A DNA stretch of 56,484 nucleotides, from NCBI GenBank assembly GCA_947072905.1, contig CAMTKF010000011.1, positions 1-56,484 of the forward strand. The letters are read 5' to 3'. Source of the DNA: an uncultured Bacteroidales bacterium (GTDB lineage Bacteria; Bacteroidota; Bacteroidia; Bacteroidales; Muribaculaceae). The position numbers were made by a program, and so were the translations under genes. Below are positions 1 through 8,968 of the stretch, in pieces (positions within the stretch are counted from its first letter, which is position 1; each line of letters begins with the position of its first letter). The notes below the pieces were generated by a model, which was given only the letters and a program-made list of their open reading frames with translations, made no database searches and was not told the DNA's origin.

Positions 1-129
1 ATGCAATATGTCAATTTCGTTAATCATCGTCCGATTGGGCGGATAAAATATTCTCTAATTTAATTCAACCAACAGGTATTTTATATATAATGTGTTATGG
101 AGCCTTATTCATACATAAAGCTTGTTTAC

Positions 130-1143
130 ATGGCCAATATCTCTTTCCGATTACTCTCTCTGATCCCGGCCCTGCTGATAGCACTGGCCGCGCAAGCCGA
201 AATATCAGAAAAGCGCATGGCCGACATCATTGCTAAATATGATGTGGCCGATATGGTGATGAATGCTCCCGATGCCGGCTCTTTCTGGATTATGTTGCAG
301 ATGACCAACCACGATTATCATCGTGTGGCAAAGTCGCTTGCCGGCAACGGCGACCGCGACATCAAGCGCGATCTGATAGGCGTGCTGAGCGATTGCCACT
401 ACTACTTCTCCAACGTACCCACGCGCCCCGATGCCTATACACTGATGGAATCACTTGCCGACTCCATGGGCATTCGCTCAACAAGCCCCCTGGTGTCGTT
501 CTCGGTGACCGACGAGCCCGACATGGCCCTTTTCGGCTATCCCAACGGCTACATATTCATGACGGGTGCCCTGTACGATGAAATCCGTGCCGATACCCTG
601 GCTACAACGGCTTTGCTGGCATCAGAGGCCGCACACTATGCCTTGCAGCACGCATACGCGCATTCCAAATGGGAAAAGTCGCGCAAACGGCGCCATCGCT
701 TCTGGCGCATCCTGGGAGCCTCGGCCATAGCCGCCACATCGGTGGTGGCGGATGTGGCTTCCGACGGTTACGTACCGGCCGATCTCGGAGTGGCGGCTGC
801 TGTGCTGGTGGCTGCATCGCCCGTAGAACGGCGCTACACCATGCACTACACTCCCCAGCAGATACTCGAGGCCGACATCGTGGCCTACCGGTTCATGCAA
901 TGGGCCACAGGCTCGGGCGACTGCTACATACGCGCGCTGCAAATGGCCGGAAACGACATCGACGCCACCTCGGGCCTTGTAGGCGCCGAATACCCCACCG
1001 TTGCCGAGCGCGTGGCTCTGCTGCGCTACATGCGCGACAATCCTCAGCTCAGAGACAAGGTCAAAGCCAACCGCATAAGGGCTAAAAAAGTCGACAGCTA
1101 TTTCAATATATTCTCTCCCGCAAATTTCGCAGGTGCGAAATAG
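130..1143 (+). CDS. Degenerate M48-like exported protein
   Basis: The protein has 337 residues from the ATG at 130, which gives a clean signal peptide (MANISF start, hydrophobic core, AQA cleavage site). An in-frame ATG at 97 would add 11 residues ahead of it and is less likely. The layout resembles M48 (Oma1/BepA-like) zinc peptidases: a helix holding a would-be HExxH followed by a downstream EAD motif (EADIVAYRF). The zinc helix reads LLASEAAHYALQH, so the first metal histidine is Ser, while the second His and the EAD glutamate remain. A hydrophobic segment follows the helix. By family knowledge, loss of a zinc histidine should abolish normal catalysis, so a chaperone-like or pseudoenzyme role is inferred. 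It is followed by a promoter for the next gene and so is probably monocistronic. The family assignment is by motif order only. Confidence 0.6.
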   Translation: MANISFRLLSLIPALLIALAAQAEISEKRMADIIAKYDVADMVMNAPDAGSFWIMLQMTNHDYHRVAKSLAGNGDRDIKRDLIGVLSDCHYYFSNVPTRPDAYTLMESLADSMGIRSTSPLVSFSVTDEPDMALFGYPNGYIFMTGALYDEIRADTLATTALLASEAAHYALQHAYAHSKWEKSRKRRHRFWRILGASAIAATSVVADVASDGYVPADLGVAAAVLVAASPVERRYTMHYTPQQILEADIVAYRFMQWATGSGDCYIRALQMAGNDIDATSGLVGAEYPTVAERVALLRYMRDNPQLRDKVKANRIRAKKVDSYFNIFSPANFAGAK

Positions 1144-1164
1144 CATCCACACCTTAATTTTTTG

Positions 1165-1172
1165 TAAATTTG
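1165..1172 (+). promoter_or_regulatory. Bacteroidota -7 element upstream of the DUF3298-type lipoprotein gene
   Basis: The sequence TAAATTTG followed by C matches the Bacteroidota -7 consensus TAnnTTTG. No clear -33 TTTG lies at the usual distance. The implied transcript starts near 1180, about 75 nt before the ATG at 1255. Confidence 0.5.
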
Positions 1173-1254
1173 CACTCAGTTTTCATCCATTCTATCTCCA
1201 CAATTGTTTCAAATTCAAAAATAGCATCAACTAACAACACAAAAATACACTGCT

Positions 1255-2067
1255 ATGCTGTACAGACACACCTTGAAACTGGCTGCTGCCACGATGGCTG
1301 TCGCTGCATTCTGCTCTTGCTCAAAGACAGATACGGCTTCTGATGAGTCATTTGAATTTAAGACTTTTTCCGCCCACCAAGTATATCGGCTCGACAATAC
1401 CGCCAAAGTTTTCATGACCGACAATGACGTATGCTATGAAGACTCGGCCTCGCTTATACTGCCCGAGAAAATCAACGGCAAGGATGTGAGCTCACTGCGC
1501 GATTCTATAATCAAGGCTGCATTTGACACCGTAGCAGCTCCGGCCGATGCCATGGCCACCTTCTTCAAGAAAGTGGCCGATGAGAGCGGCTACAATGCTG
1601 TGCTCGCATCAGACACCGTACCTCGTAATGACTCTGACGGCATGTCGCTCGTTCAGGGCGAGATATTCAGCATGTCAACCGAAATGCTCACCTACCGTGT
1701 CACCGACTACGAATACATGCCCGCTGCGGCCCACGGCCTTACCACATCGCAGTTTATCACCTACTACATACCGGGCGACACCATCCTTACCCTCAATACC
1801 CTCTTCACACCCGAGGGGCTGGAGAAACTGCCCGCAATGCTGCGTCAGCGCGCCACACAGCTCGCTCCGGCCATCGGCCCCACCGACATACAGTCGCTGC
1901 CCTCGATGGGTAATTTCTACATCAGTCTCGACGATGCGCTCGTATTCGTTTACCAGCCCTACGAAGTGGCCTCATACGCTCAGGGCAGCATAGCCATATC
2001 CTTCTACCCCTATCAGCTCACAGAGCTGCTCACTCCGCTGGGCCTCAAAATATTCCATCTTGAATAA
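1255..2067 (+). CDS. DUF3298/RsiV-like lipoprotein
   Basis: The protein has 270 residues and begins with a lipoprotein signal peptide (hydrophobic stretch ending in AFCSC, lipid-anchored Cys near residue 22). The body resembles the DUF4163/DUF3298 (RsiV-like) architecture: an N-terminal strand-rich domain, then a segment with AAAHGLTTSQFITYYIPGD, the 'heaped' HG motif with a following strand, and a C-terminal DALVFVYQPYEVASYAQG segment that is highly typical of DUF3298. Members occur in the periplasm or outer membrane; RsiV in Bacillus binds lysozyme, but that function should not be transferred here. The gene has its own -7 element and a very long hairpin behind it, so it is probably a single-gene unit. 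Confidence 0.75.
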   Translation: MLYRHTLKLAAATMAVAAFCSCSKTDTASDESFEFKTFSAHQVYRLDNTAKVFMTDNDVCYEDSASLILPEKINGKDVSSLRDSIIKAAFDTVAAPADAMATFFKKVADESGYNAVLASDTVPRNDSDGMSLVQGEIFSMSTEMLTYRVTDYEYMPAAAHGLTTSQFITYYIPGDTILTLNTLFTPEGLEKLPAMLRQRATQLAPAIGPTDIQSLPSMGNFYISLDDALVFVYQPYEVASYAQGSIAISFYPYQLTELLTPLGLKIFHLE

Positions 2068-2086
2068 TACAGACTATTCCCTAATA

Positions 2087-2136
2087 TAAATCCCATATCG
2101 TTGCAACCAAATAAGGTTGCAACGATATGGGATTTA
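2087..2136. terminator. 22-bp perfect inverted repeat, likely bidirectional terminator
   Basis: Positions 2087-2108 and 2115-2136 are perfect reverse complements around a 6-nt AAATAA loop. The ends are A/T-rich (AAA.. and ..TTT) and so could act as a terminator in both directions. It lies 20 nt after the stop of the DUF3298-type gene. Confidence 0.75.
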
Positions 2137-2246
2137 ACATACATTAACCATCGCTTTTGTAATTTTATACCCATTTTAGCGTCTAACTATTAAATCTAAA
2201 TTAAGCAATCAATAAAAATAAATAATATTCACCAATCAAAACGTTT

Positions 2247-5066
2247 ATGAATAAACTGTTCAAGAGCGGTATAGCCCTGATTATGGGACTTCTTGCCGCC
2301 ACAGGCCTCTCGGCTCAGGAAATGCCGCAGATGCCTCCCATGCCGGTTGACTCGGCTGTACGCGTGGGATCTCTTCCCAACGGTCTCACCTACTACATAC
2401 GCCACAACGAGACCCCCAAAGGCCAGGCTGAATTCTTCATTGCACAGAAAGTGGGTTCTGTGCTCGAAGAAGACAATCAGCGCGGTCTTGCCCACTTCCT
2501 CGAACACATGTGCTTCAACGGCACACAGAACTTCCCCGGCAAGGGAATTATCAACTATCTCGAATCTATCGGTGTGAAATTCGGCTACAACCTCAATGCC
2601 TACACCGGTACCGACGAGACCGTATACAACATCTCGGCAGTTCCCACCACCCGCCAGGGCATTCAGGATTCTTGCCTTCTCATTCTCCACGACTGGGCCT
2701 GCGCCCTCACCCTCGACCCCGCCGAGATTGACGCCGAACGCGGTGTGATCCACGAAGAATGGCGCCGCTCTATGGCCGGCGAGATGCGCGTGATCGAAGA
2801 ACTCCTCCCCGCCATCTACCCCAACAGCAAGTACGGCCACCGTCTGCCCATCGGCACAATGGAAGTGGTAGATAACTTCCCTCCCCAGGCTCTCGTAGAC
2901 TACTACCACACATGGTATCGCCCCGACAATCAGGCTATCATCGTTGTAGGCGACATCAACCCCGACTACATCGAAGGCAAGATCAAAGAACTGTTCTCGC
3001 CCATCAAGATGCCCGAAAATGCCAAGGAACGCATCTACGAAGCTGTTGAGGACACCCCCGGCACCATCGTTGCAATAGGCAAGGACAAGGAAGTGAAGGC
3101 CGCCAGCGTAGCAATCATGTTCAAGACCGACAAGATGCTGCCCCGCGAGCTCAACAACACCCAGGCCCACTACCCCGTCAGCTACATGAAGCGCGTCGTT
3201 ACCATGATGCTCAACAACCGCCTGAGCGACATCGCCGCCAAGCCCGACTGCCCCTTTGCCGATGCCAGCGTATCTATAGGCAACTACTTCCTGGCTCTCA
3301 CCAAGGATGCTCTCATGCTCGACGTTACCGGCAAGCAGGGCGACATAGTTCCCGCCGTGCAGGCTGCCCTGCGCGAACTGCTGCGCGCCTCACGCGGCGG
3401 CTTCACCCAGGGTGAATTCGACCGTGCCAACGCCGAAATTCGCTCACAGTACCAGCGTCTGTTCGACTCGCGCAACAATACCCCCAGCAACGCCTACGCC
3501 CGCGAATACGTACGTGCTTTCTGCGACAACGAACCCATCCCCGGCATCGACACCGAGAAACAGCTCATGGATGCCATGACACAGATGATTCCCGTGCAGG
3601 CCATCAACCAGCTGCTGCCCGAGCTCATAAAGCCCGACAACCGCGTGGTAATGGCAATCATGCCCGATGCCGAAGGCTTCACCGTTCCTACCGAAGAACA
3701 GCTCCTCAACTGCATCAGCGCTGTTGAAGCAGAAAACATCGAGCCTTACAAGGACACAATGAAGGCCGAACCCCTCATCCCCAACCTCCCCGCCCCCGGC
3801 ACCATCACTTCCGAGACTCACAACGCACAGTGGGATGCCACCGAGTTCACCCTCAGCAACGGCGTTAAGGTTATCGTTAAGCCCACTACCCTCAAGGAAA
3901 ACGAAATCAAGTTTGAAGCCATCGCCAAGGGCGGCTACAACGTATGCCCCGACACCGACGCCGCATCGCTCATCTTCCTCCCCTACGCCATGAGCAAATA
4001 CGGCCTCGGCTCTTACAACAACAGCGACATCAACAAGTATCTCCAGGGCAAGCAGGTAGGTGTGAGCGTACAGCTCTCCGACGACTCACGCGACGTTGAA
4101 GGCTCGTCTACCGTACAGGACCTCCCCACCCTGATGGAACTCATCTTCGCCACATTCACCGAATACAACATCGCCGAAGACGACTTCGCAGGTGCCCAGA
4201 GCATGTACAAGGGCCTTATCGCCAACCAGGAAAACACTCCCCAGTTTGCATTCGTCAAGCTGCTGCAGAAGACCCTCTTCGCCGCTCCCGCCCGCCAGGC
4301 CATCTCTACCGACATCATCAGTCAGGCCAACCGCGAGACCACTGTCAACATCGTTCGCTCGATGCTGGCCAACCCCACCGACTTCACATTCGTGTTCACC
4401 GGCAACATCGACCTCGCCACATTCAAGCCCCTCATGGAGCAGTACATCGCCAGCATCCCCGTAGGTGCAAGTGTACCCTTCGAGGACAAAGCCGCCTACG
4501 AACCCGTGAAGGGCACCAACACCACTGTTGATTCAATGGCTATGGGCACACCCCAGACATGGGCCATGTACTACATCGGTGGCGAAGTTCCCTACTCGGC
4601 CAAGAACAAGGCCATTGTTTCGATGATCGCTCAGGTTATGAGCAAGCGTCTCCTCGACAAAGTACGCGAAGAAATGGGTGCCACATACTCTATCGGTGCC
4701 AGCGGTCAGATGAGCCGCCTTGGCGACTTCAACACCGCCTACCAGATTGCCTTCCCCATGAAGCCCGAAATGAAAGACGAAGTGTTCGCTGCCATCGACG
4801 TAATTCTCAACGAGACCGGCAAGAATATCACCGAAGAAGAACTCAAGCCCATCAAGGAATTCATGGCCAAGGAAGCCGTTTCGGCTCTCGAAGAAAACAG
4901 CGACTGGAACTCGGCCATCGCCGCTACCTCGCTCAACGGTGTTGACACATTCAACGGCGCTGTAGACGTTATCAACAGCATCACCACCGCCGACCTCATG
5001 AACCTCTGGAACTCAATCATGGCCCAGGGCAACAAGCAGCTCATCATCCTCAACCCCGCCGAATAA
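2247..5066 (+). CDS. Secreted M16 family zinc peptidase (pitrilysin/PqqL-like)
   Basis: The protein has 939 residues with a signal peptide of about 23 residues ending in SAQ. It is an M16 two-lobe metallopeptidase. The inverted zinc motif HxxEH is intact at residues 83-87 (HFLEH), and the third ligand is Glu164 in AERGVIHEEW, 77 residues after His87, which is the family spacing. Two M16 N-type and two M16 C-type domains fit the length; the second half lacks a zinc motif, as usual for the structural lobe. By family knowledge it degrades peptides in the periplasm or at the outer membrane. Codon use is strongly biased to C-ending codons, suggesting high expression. It stands alone between two terminators, so it is probably transcribed by itself. 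The substrate is unknown. Confidence 0.93.
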   Translation: MNKLFKSGIALIMGLLAATGLSAQEMPQMPPMPVDSAVRVGSLPNGLTYYIRHNETPKGQAEFFIAQKVGSVLEEDNQRGLAHFLEHMCFNGTQNFPGKGIINYLESIGVKFGYNLNAYTGTDETVYNISAVPTTRQGIQDSCLLILHDWACALTLDPAEIDAERGVIHEEWRRSMAGEMRVIEELLPAIYPNSKYGHRLPIGTMEVVDNFPPQALVDYYHTWYRPDNQAIIVVGDINPDYIEGKIKELFSPIKMPENAKERIYEAVEDTPGTIVAIGKDKEVKAASVAIMFKTDKMLPRELNNTQAHYPVSYMKRVVTMMLNNRLSDIAAKPDCPFADASVSIGNYFLALTKDALMLDVTGKQGDIVPAVQAALRELLRASRGGFTQGEFDRANAEIRSQYQRLFDSRNNTPSNAYAREYVRAFCDNEPIPGIDTEKQLMDAMTQMIPVQAINQLLPELIKPDNRVVMAIMPDAEGFTVPTEEQLLNCISAVEAENIEPYKDTMKAEPLIPNLPAPGTITSETHNAQWDATEFTLSNGVKVIVKPTTLKENEIKFEAIAKGGYNVCPDTDAASLIFLPYAMSKYGLGSYNNSDINKYLQGKQVGVSVQLSDDSRDVEGSSTVQDLPTLMELIFATFTEYNIAEDDFAGAQSMYKGLIANQENTPQFAFVKLLQKTLFAAPARQAISTDIISQANRETTVNIVRSMLANPTDFTFVFTGNIDLATFKPLMEQYIASIPVGASVPFEDKAAYEPVKGTNTTVDSMAMGTPQTWAMYYIGGEVPYSAKNKAIVSMIAQVMSKRLLDKVREEMGATYSIGASGQMSRLGDFNTAYQIAFPMKPEMKDEVFAAIDVILNETGKNITEEELKPIKEFMAKEAVSALEENSDWNSAIAATSLNGVDTFNGAVDVINSITTADLMNLWNSIMAQGNKQLIILNPAE

Positions 5067-5091
5067 TCCCGCAATCACATAAAGTGAAATA

Positions 5092-5123
5092 ACCGTCGCC
5101 CTACCCGGGGCGGCGGTTTTTTT
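5092..5123 (+). terminator. Rho-independent terminator after the M16 peptidase gene
   Basis: A GC-rich hairpin (ACCGTCGCCC paired with GGGGCGGCGG, one G-U pair) is followed directly by a run of seven T residues. Confidence 0.9.
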
Positions 5124-5176
5124 ACGTAAAAAATTGGCTATTTACGGAATAATCACTAACTTAGCGGCTGAAATCT

Positions 5177-6853
5177 ATGAAGAAGTTACTATACCTCATT
5201 TCAGTCATTATCACAGCGGCCTTGTTGTCGACCGCATGCCGGCGCAACGTTGAACCCACGCTCCACCGGGCCGAAGCACTGATGGATTCACACCCCGACT
5301 CGGCCCTGGCCCTGCTGCGCACCGATTCAATCCGCCTGGCCAACCAACCGCTATTCGCATTGCTTTACACACAAGCTTCGATGAAGAATAGAATCATCCC
5401 TCCCAACGATTCTCTGATTGCCATTGCCGCAAATCATTTCACCGACATCAACGATTCCAACTATATGAAGGCGCAGTTCTATCTTGGAACCGTGCGTTAT
5501 TATAACCATCAATATACATCGGCCATTACTCCGGCCCTGTTTGCATACGAATTTTCTACTAAAGGCAATGATGATTATTGGCGGGCAAAATGCGCTGAAC
5601 TCATAGCTGACATTTATTCACATACTTATTTCAATGATATTCCGTTCCGCAATGAAGCAATTGACTATTACCTAAGAGCCGGTAAAATACCCAACCACCG
5701 CTACGCAATATGCGACCTCGCCTCAAGTCTCACAGATTCAGGTGAAGCACCGCGTGCGGCAGCTCTTTTAGACAGCATAGCGATAGTTGCCAAGAACGAC
5801 AGTCCGGTCGACAGCGGTTTGTTATATTACTGCTATGAATACCTGCTTCCTACATACAATAAGATGCACGAAACGCAGAAAGCTGATTCGGTATACCGCA
5901 TTTTACAGAATCTTGGAAGATACTATCAGCCTGATTTTTACGGATATTGCTATGTAGCTGAACTGCATCTTAATAAGGGAGACTTAGAAACTGCCTTTGA
6001 TATTTATTCAGTTTTAAGGCCAACAGCTAAAACGGGCTTGGCAAAAGCTTATATTTACGCAGGATTATCAGCATTTTACGAAAAGCAGGAACGAAAAGAT
6101 TTGGCTAAAATTTATACCGACAGTATGTTGCTTCTGCAAGGAAGTGAGGTAAGCCGAGTACTTGATCAATCTGTAATTGCCATCCAGCGCGACCATTTCA
6201 AGCAATTAGCCACTCTTGAACAATCAAAATCAACCAGGCTCACAATAATAATTATACTAATCGCTGTAATTTTTTTAATTGTTACTATTGCCATAGTGGT
6301 CAATTATCATGAACGTTCAAAAAACAAAAAATTGATAATCAACAGGCAGTTTAATGAAATAAGGCAACTTACAGGCACTATTAAGCAACAAGAAGAATTT
6401 CTGACACAAGAGAGCCTTAAAAACAGCGAATTATCTTCTCATATCATTTTTTTGCTAAAAGATAAATGGAACTACATCAATAAGTTGTGCAATGACTATT
6501 ACCGTGAGAATATGGTTGATAACATGCCTAAAGAAAACAAATTGTTGTTGGATTCTATATTTGACAATTTCAAAGATTCCATTAATATCGCCGAAATCGA
6601 AGATACTGTAAATACTTATCTTGACAACATCATAGACCGCATGCGCAATGAGTGCACTATGCTCAAAGATGATGACTTTACATTTATAACACTCTATCTC
6701 TCCGGACTATCAGTCCGGGCTATCAGCCTTTACTCCGGATTCAGCAACAAGTATTTCTATGTAAAGAAAAAACGTATTATTGATAAAATAAAAGCATCGG
6801 ATGTTCCTTCCAAACCAGAATTTATAGAAATCCTATGTAGGGATTCACGTTAA
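5177..6853 (+). CDS. Membrane-anchored TPR regulator with C-terminal helix-turn-helix
   Basis: The protein has 558 residues. It has a lipoprotein-like signal (LLSTAC, Cys near residue 22), then about 320 residues of TPR-like helices starting with the A-E-A-L-x-x-x-H-P-D-S-A-L motif common in Bacteroidota regulators. One membrane helix lies at about 355-376, followed by a coiled coil and a C-terminal domain with a LSGLSVRAISLYSGFS...FYVKKKRIIDKI pattern that looks like a LuxR/FixJ-type helix-turn-helix. This is the architecture of the DUF6377-like family of Bacteroidota, thought to sense an envelope signal through the TPR part and act on DNA through the cytoplasmic tail. The gene precedes a small secreted protein and a serpin that it may regulate (inference). 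Base composition falls from GC-rich at the 5' end to AT-rich after about 5.44 kb. Confidence 0.75.
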   Translation: MKKLLYLISVIITAALLSTACRRNVEPTLHRAEALMDSHPDSALALLRTDSIRLANQPLFALLYTQASMKNRIIPPNDSLIAIAANHFTDINDSNYMKAQFYLGTVRYYNHQYTSAITPALFAYEFSTKGNDDYWRAKCAELIADIYSHTYFNDIPFRNEAIDYYLRAGKIPNHRYAICDLASSLTDSGEAPRAAALLDSIAIVAKNDSPVDSGLLYYCYEYLLPTYNKMHETQKADSVYRILQNLGRYYQPDFYGYCYVAELHLNKGDLETAFDIYSVLRPTAKTGLAKAYIYAGLSAFYEKQERKDLAKIYTDSMLLLQGSEVSRVLDQSVIAIQRDHFKQLATLEQSKSTRLTIIIILIAVIFLIVTIAIVVNYHERSKNKKLIINRQFNEIRQLTGTIKQQEEFLTQESLKNSELSSHIIFLLKDKWNYINKLCNDYYRENMVDNMPKENKLLLDSIFDNFKDSINIAEIEDTVNTYLDNIIDRMRNECTMLKDDDFTFITLYLSGLSVRAISLYSGFSNKYFYVKKKRIIDKIKASDVPSKPEFIEILCRDSR

Positions 6854-7167
6854 ACGGCTTATTGTAATATCAATATGTCTATCATTTTTATTGCATTTGT
6901 GATTTGAATTCAATCACAAATGCAATATTTTTTGGCATTAAATTTAAATTATATTTTATTTCATTAGCTTATTTTAACTATTATTTAAAACACTACATTT
7001 CAGCACTATAGACACAGTATTCAGACAGTGATATAAATATCTATTATATCACATAGCGTAATGTGTTGATTTTCAATGTTATTAAATATACTTTGATATA
7101 TCATTTTTTGGCGGATTTATTTGCTTTTTATAACATTTGCAATGTAATTTCGCGAAAAATAACAATT
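6854..7167 (+). other. AT-rich intergenic region with terminator and upstream region of small gene
   Basis: This 314-nt stretch has no convincing gene. It contains the terminator at 6889-6933. Near 7127-7136 is TAACATTTG, which differs from the TAnnTTTG consensus only by one extra spacer base and may be the -7 element of the gene starting at 7168. The rest is AT-rich with nothing I recognise. Confidence 0.5.
6889..6933 (+). terminator. Rho-independent terminator after the TPR/HTH gene
   Basis: Two perfect 16-nt arms (6889-6904 and 6912-6927) flank a 7-nt loop and are followed by six T residues. This separates the regulator gene from the DUF3244-like gene transcriptionally. Confidence 0.88.
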
Positions 7168-7527
7168 ATGAAATCACTAATTTTTACACTCTTTCTTACG
7201 ATTATTTCTCTTACAGTTTTTGGAAATTCAAATAATGGGCAAAATAAAGAGCCTATTAAAATGATTCCTGTCAAATCTCAAACAGTTAACCGTCCTCAAT
7301 ATCCCTCGCGTCAGGAAATATCTTGCGAATACGGAGAGGGATGTCTTTTTATCTCTTTCCACTATCCGGAAGGAGTATGCAGTCTTTCTGTAACCGAGAT
7401 AGGTGAAGAAACACAAGTTTATGACTTTGATTCTTCCACTGAAGCTGTAATTATGGTTGGTGAGCTGACTTCAGTCGATATTACTATCACTACTGAGTAC
7501 GGACATACGTATCGGGGTACAGCGTAA
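7168..7527 (+). CDS. Small secreted DUF3244-like protein
   Basis: The protein has 119 residues from the ATG at 7168. An upstream in-frame start at 7063 would put 35 odd residues ahead of an ordinary signal peptide (MKSLIFTLFL..TVFG) and is rejected. After cleavage the protein is a small all-beta candidate: a short linker, then alternating strands (GCLFISFHYPEG, CSLSVTEIG, VDITITTEYGHTYRG). This order, ending in a Gly-His-Thr-Tyr-x-Gly strand, resembles Bacteroidales DUF3244 proteins of about 120 residues, which often sit beside TPR/HTH regulators or protease genes. It lies between the TPR/HTH regulator and the serpin. The DUF assignment is by pattern only and the function is unknown. Confidence 0.5.
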   Translation: MKSLIFTLFLTIISLTVFGNSNNGQNKEPIKMIPVKSQTVNRPQYPSRQEISCEYGEGCLFISFHYPEGVCSLSVTEIGEETQVYDFDSSTEAVIMVGELTSVDITITTEYGHTYRGTA

Positions 7528-7571
7528 TAAATCAATAAATGGAATAATAATAAAAAAGAGCAATTTAATAA

Positions 7572-7603
7572 TTTGGTTGATAACAAGAAAACAATTAACT
7601 TTG
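7572..7603 (+). promoter_or_regulatory. Promoter of the serpin gene (-33 TTTG, -7 TAACTTTG)
   Basis: TTTG at 7572-7575 and TAACTTTG at 7596-7603 are 20 nt apart, an exact match to the Bacteroidota consensus. Transcription should begin near 7610, so an upstream ATG at 7605 lies too early and the ATG at 7629 is the start. Confidence 0.85.
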
Positions 7604-7628
7604 CATGTATAACCAAACCAAAATCACT

Positions 7629-8945
7629 ATGAAAAAATTTAAACTTATCGTTTCGGGCGCGGTTGCTTTCGCCTGTATGGCTCTTGCAACTTCTTGCAGC
7701 AGCAACGATGAACCGGTCATCAATGGTCCGGAGGCCAACGAGCCTGTAGTCGAAGGAGTGATGCCATCTGTCCCCGTAATCAGAGACCTGAAACTTTCCG
7801 GCAGTCAGATAATCGGTGTTGTAACCACCCACAAACTAAGTGTGAAGCTATTCAACACAGTAGCCAACAACTATGATGAGTGTATTACAGACGAGAAGCG
7901 CAACATGTCGGTATCGCCCTTCAGCGTAAGCACCCTGCTTAGCATGTCGGCCAACTGTTATGACGAGTCTACCGCCGATGCCATCGTATCGGCCTTCGGA
8001 TACCAAAACATCGACGAGATGAACGATGCTATGGCACAGATTAACGCCTTCCTTATGACCAACGGCAACACCGGTATGGACTTCAAGGTGTCGAATTCTC
8101 TGTGGTGGCGCAACGAATACCGCGATCATCTCGATAAAGACATCCTCAAAGTCCTCACCTCCAAGTATTATACATACAATCTTGGAGTTGATTTCATGAA
8201 AGATGAAACCATTGATGACATCAACACCTGGGTGAGCGACAACACAAACAAGAAGATTCTCAATTTCCTGAATTACTTTGACGATGCAGAAAAGCTCACT
8301 GTAAGCAACGTTAACGTAAATACCGTGTATGTGAACAGCGAATGGGCTACAAAATTCGACAAGGCAAAGACCGCCGAAGGCACTTTCCATGGCGAAGCCA
8401 CCGACACCAAGGTTGACATGATGCACGGCGAGATCATAGCCGGATATGCCAAGACCGATGATTACACATGCGTGCGCCTGCCCTTTGCCGGCTTCGCAGC
8501 CATGACCATCGTAATGCCCGAATCTGCTTCGGCCGAAGAATTCTCAAAGAATTTCAACGTTGAATCATTGGCAGCCACCGAGGACTTGCACACCTACATG
8601 GTTGAGCTTTCAATGCCCAAATTTGCTATTGAATCTACCCTGAAAATGCCTGACAATGTTCTTTCTGAAACCGGACTCTCGCTGGCCGGTGCCAAGAATA
8701 TGCTGTTCGGTGATTTGTTGTCTGACAAAAACGCTCCTTCAAACCTTCAGCAGAAGACCTCGCTTACCATCAACGAGGATGGTGCTGAAATGGCCGCCGC
8801 CACTTCGCTTACCATCTTTGGCAGCGATTTAGACGTAATGAAATTTGATTCGGTTAAATTAGACCTTGACCGTCCGTTCATCTATTTCATCACAGAGATG
8901 AGAACCGGAGCCATACTGATGGCAGGACGTATCTGCAACCTTTAA
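7629..8945 (+). CDS. Lipoprotein serpin (serine/cysteine protease inhibitor)
   Basis: The protein has 438 residues. A lipoprotein signal ends in LATSC (Cys near residue 23), so the inhibitor is probably anchored at the outer membrane. The serpin fold is clear: NMSVSPFSVSTLLSM in the first third, VNTVYVNSEWATKFD in the middle, and a C-terminal RPFIYFITEMRTGAILMAGRI. The reactive-centre hinge (INEDGAEMAAATS) is intact, with Gly385 at P15 and the small residues needed for loop insertion, so an inhibitory serpin is expected. Counting from the hinge puts P1 near Ser399 (local sequence I-F-G-S|D), although the register can shift by a residue or two. Gut bacterial serpins block host or rival proteases; which one here is unknown. 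It has its own promoter and terminator. Confidence 0.93.
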   Translation: MKKFKLIVSGAVAFACMALATSCSSNDEPVINGPEANEPVVEGVMPSVPVIRDLKLSGSQIIGVVTTHKLSVKLFNTVANNYDECITDEKRNMSVSPFSVSTLLSMSANCYDESTADAIVSAFGYQNIDEMNDAMAQINAFLMTNGNTGMDFKVSNSLWWRNEYRDHLDKDILKVLTSKYYTYNLGVDFMKDETIDDINTWVSDNTNKKILNFLNYFDDAEKLTVSNVNVNTVYVNSEWATKFDKAKTAEGTFHGEATDTKVDMMHGEIIAGYAKTDDYTCVRLPFAGFAAMTIVMPESASAEEFSKNFNVESLAATEDLHTYMVELSMPKFAIESTLKMPDNVLSETGLSLAGAKNMLFGDLLSDKNAPSNLQQKTSLTINEDGAEMAAATSLTIFGSDLDVMKFDSVKLDLDRPFIYFITEMRTGAILMAGRICNL

Positions 8946-8968
8946 ACTACCAAGAGCTTTTTCATACA

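Noticed and set aside
1-63. Short frame reading from the first base to a stop at 61-63
   Set aside because: It may be the end of a gene left of the window, but 20 residues without a motif cannot support a call.
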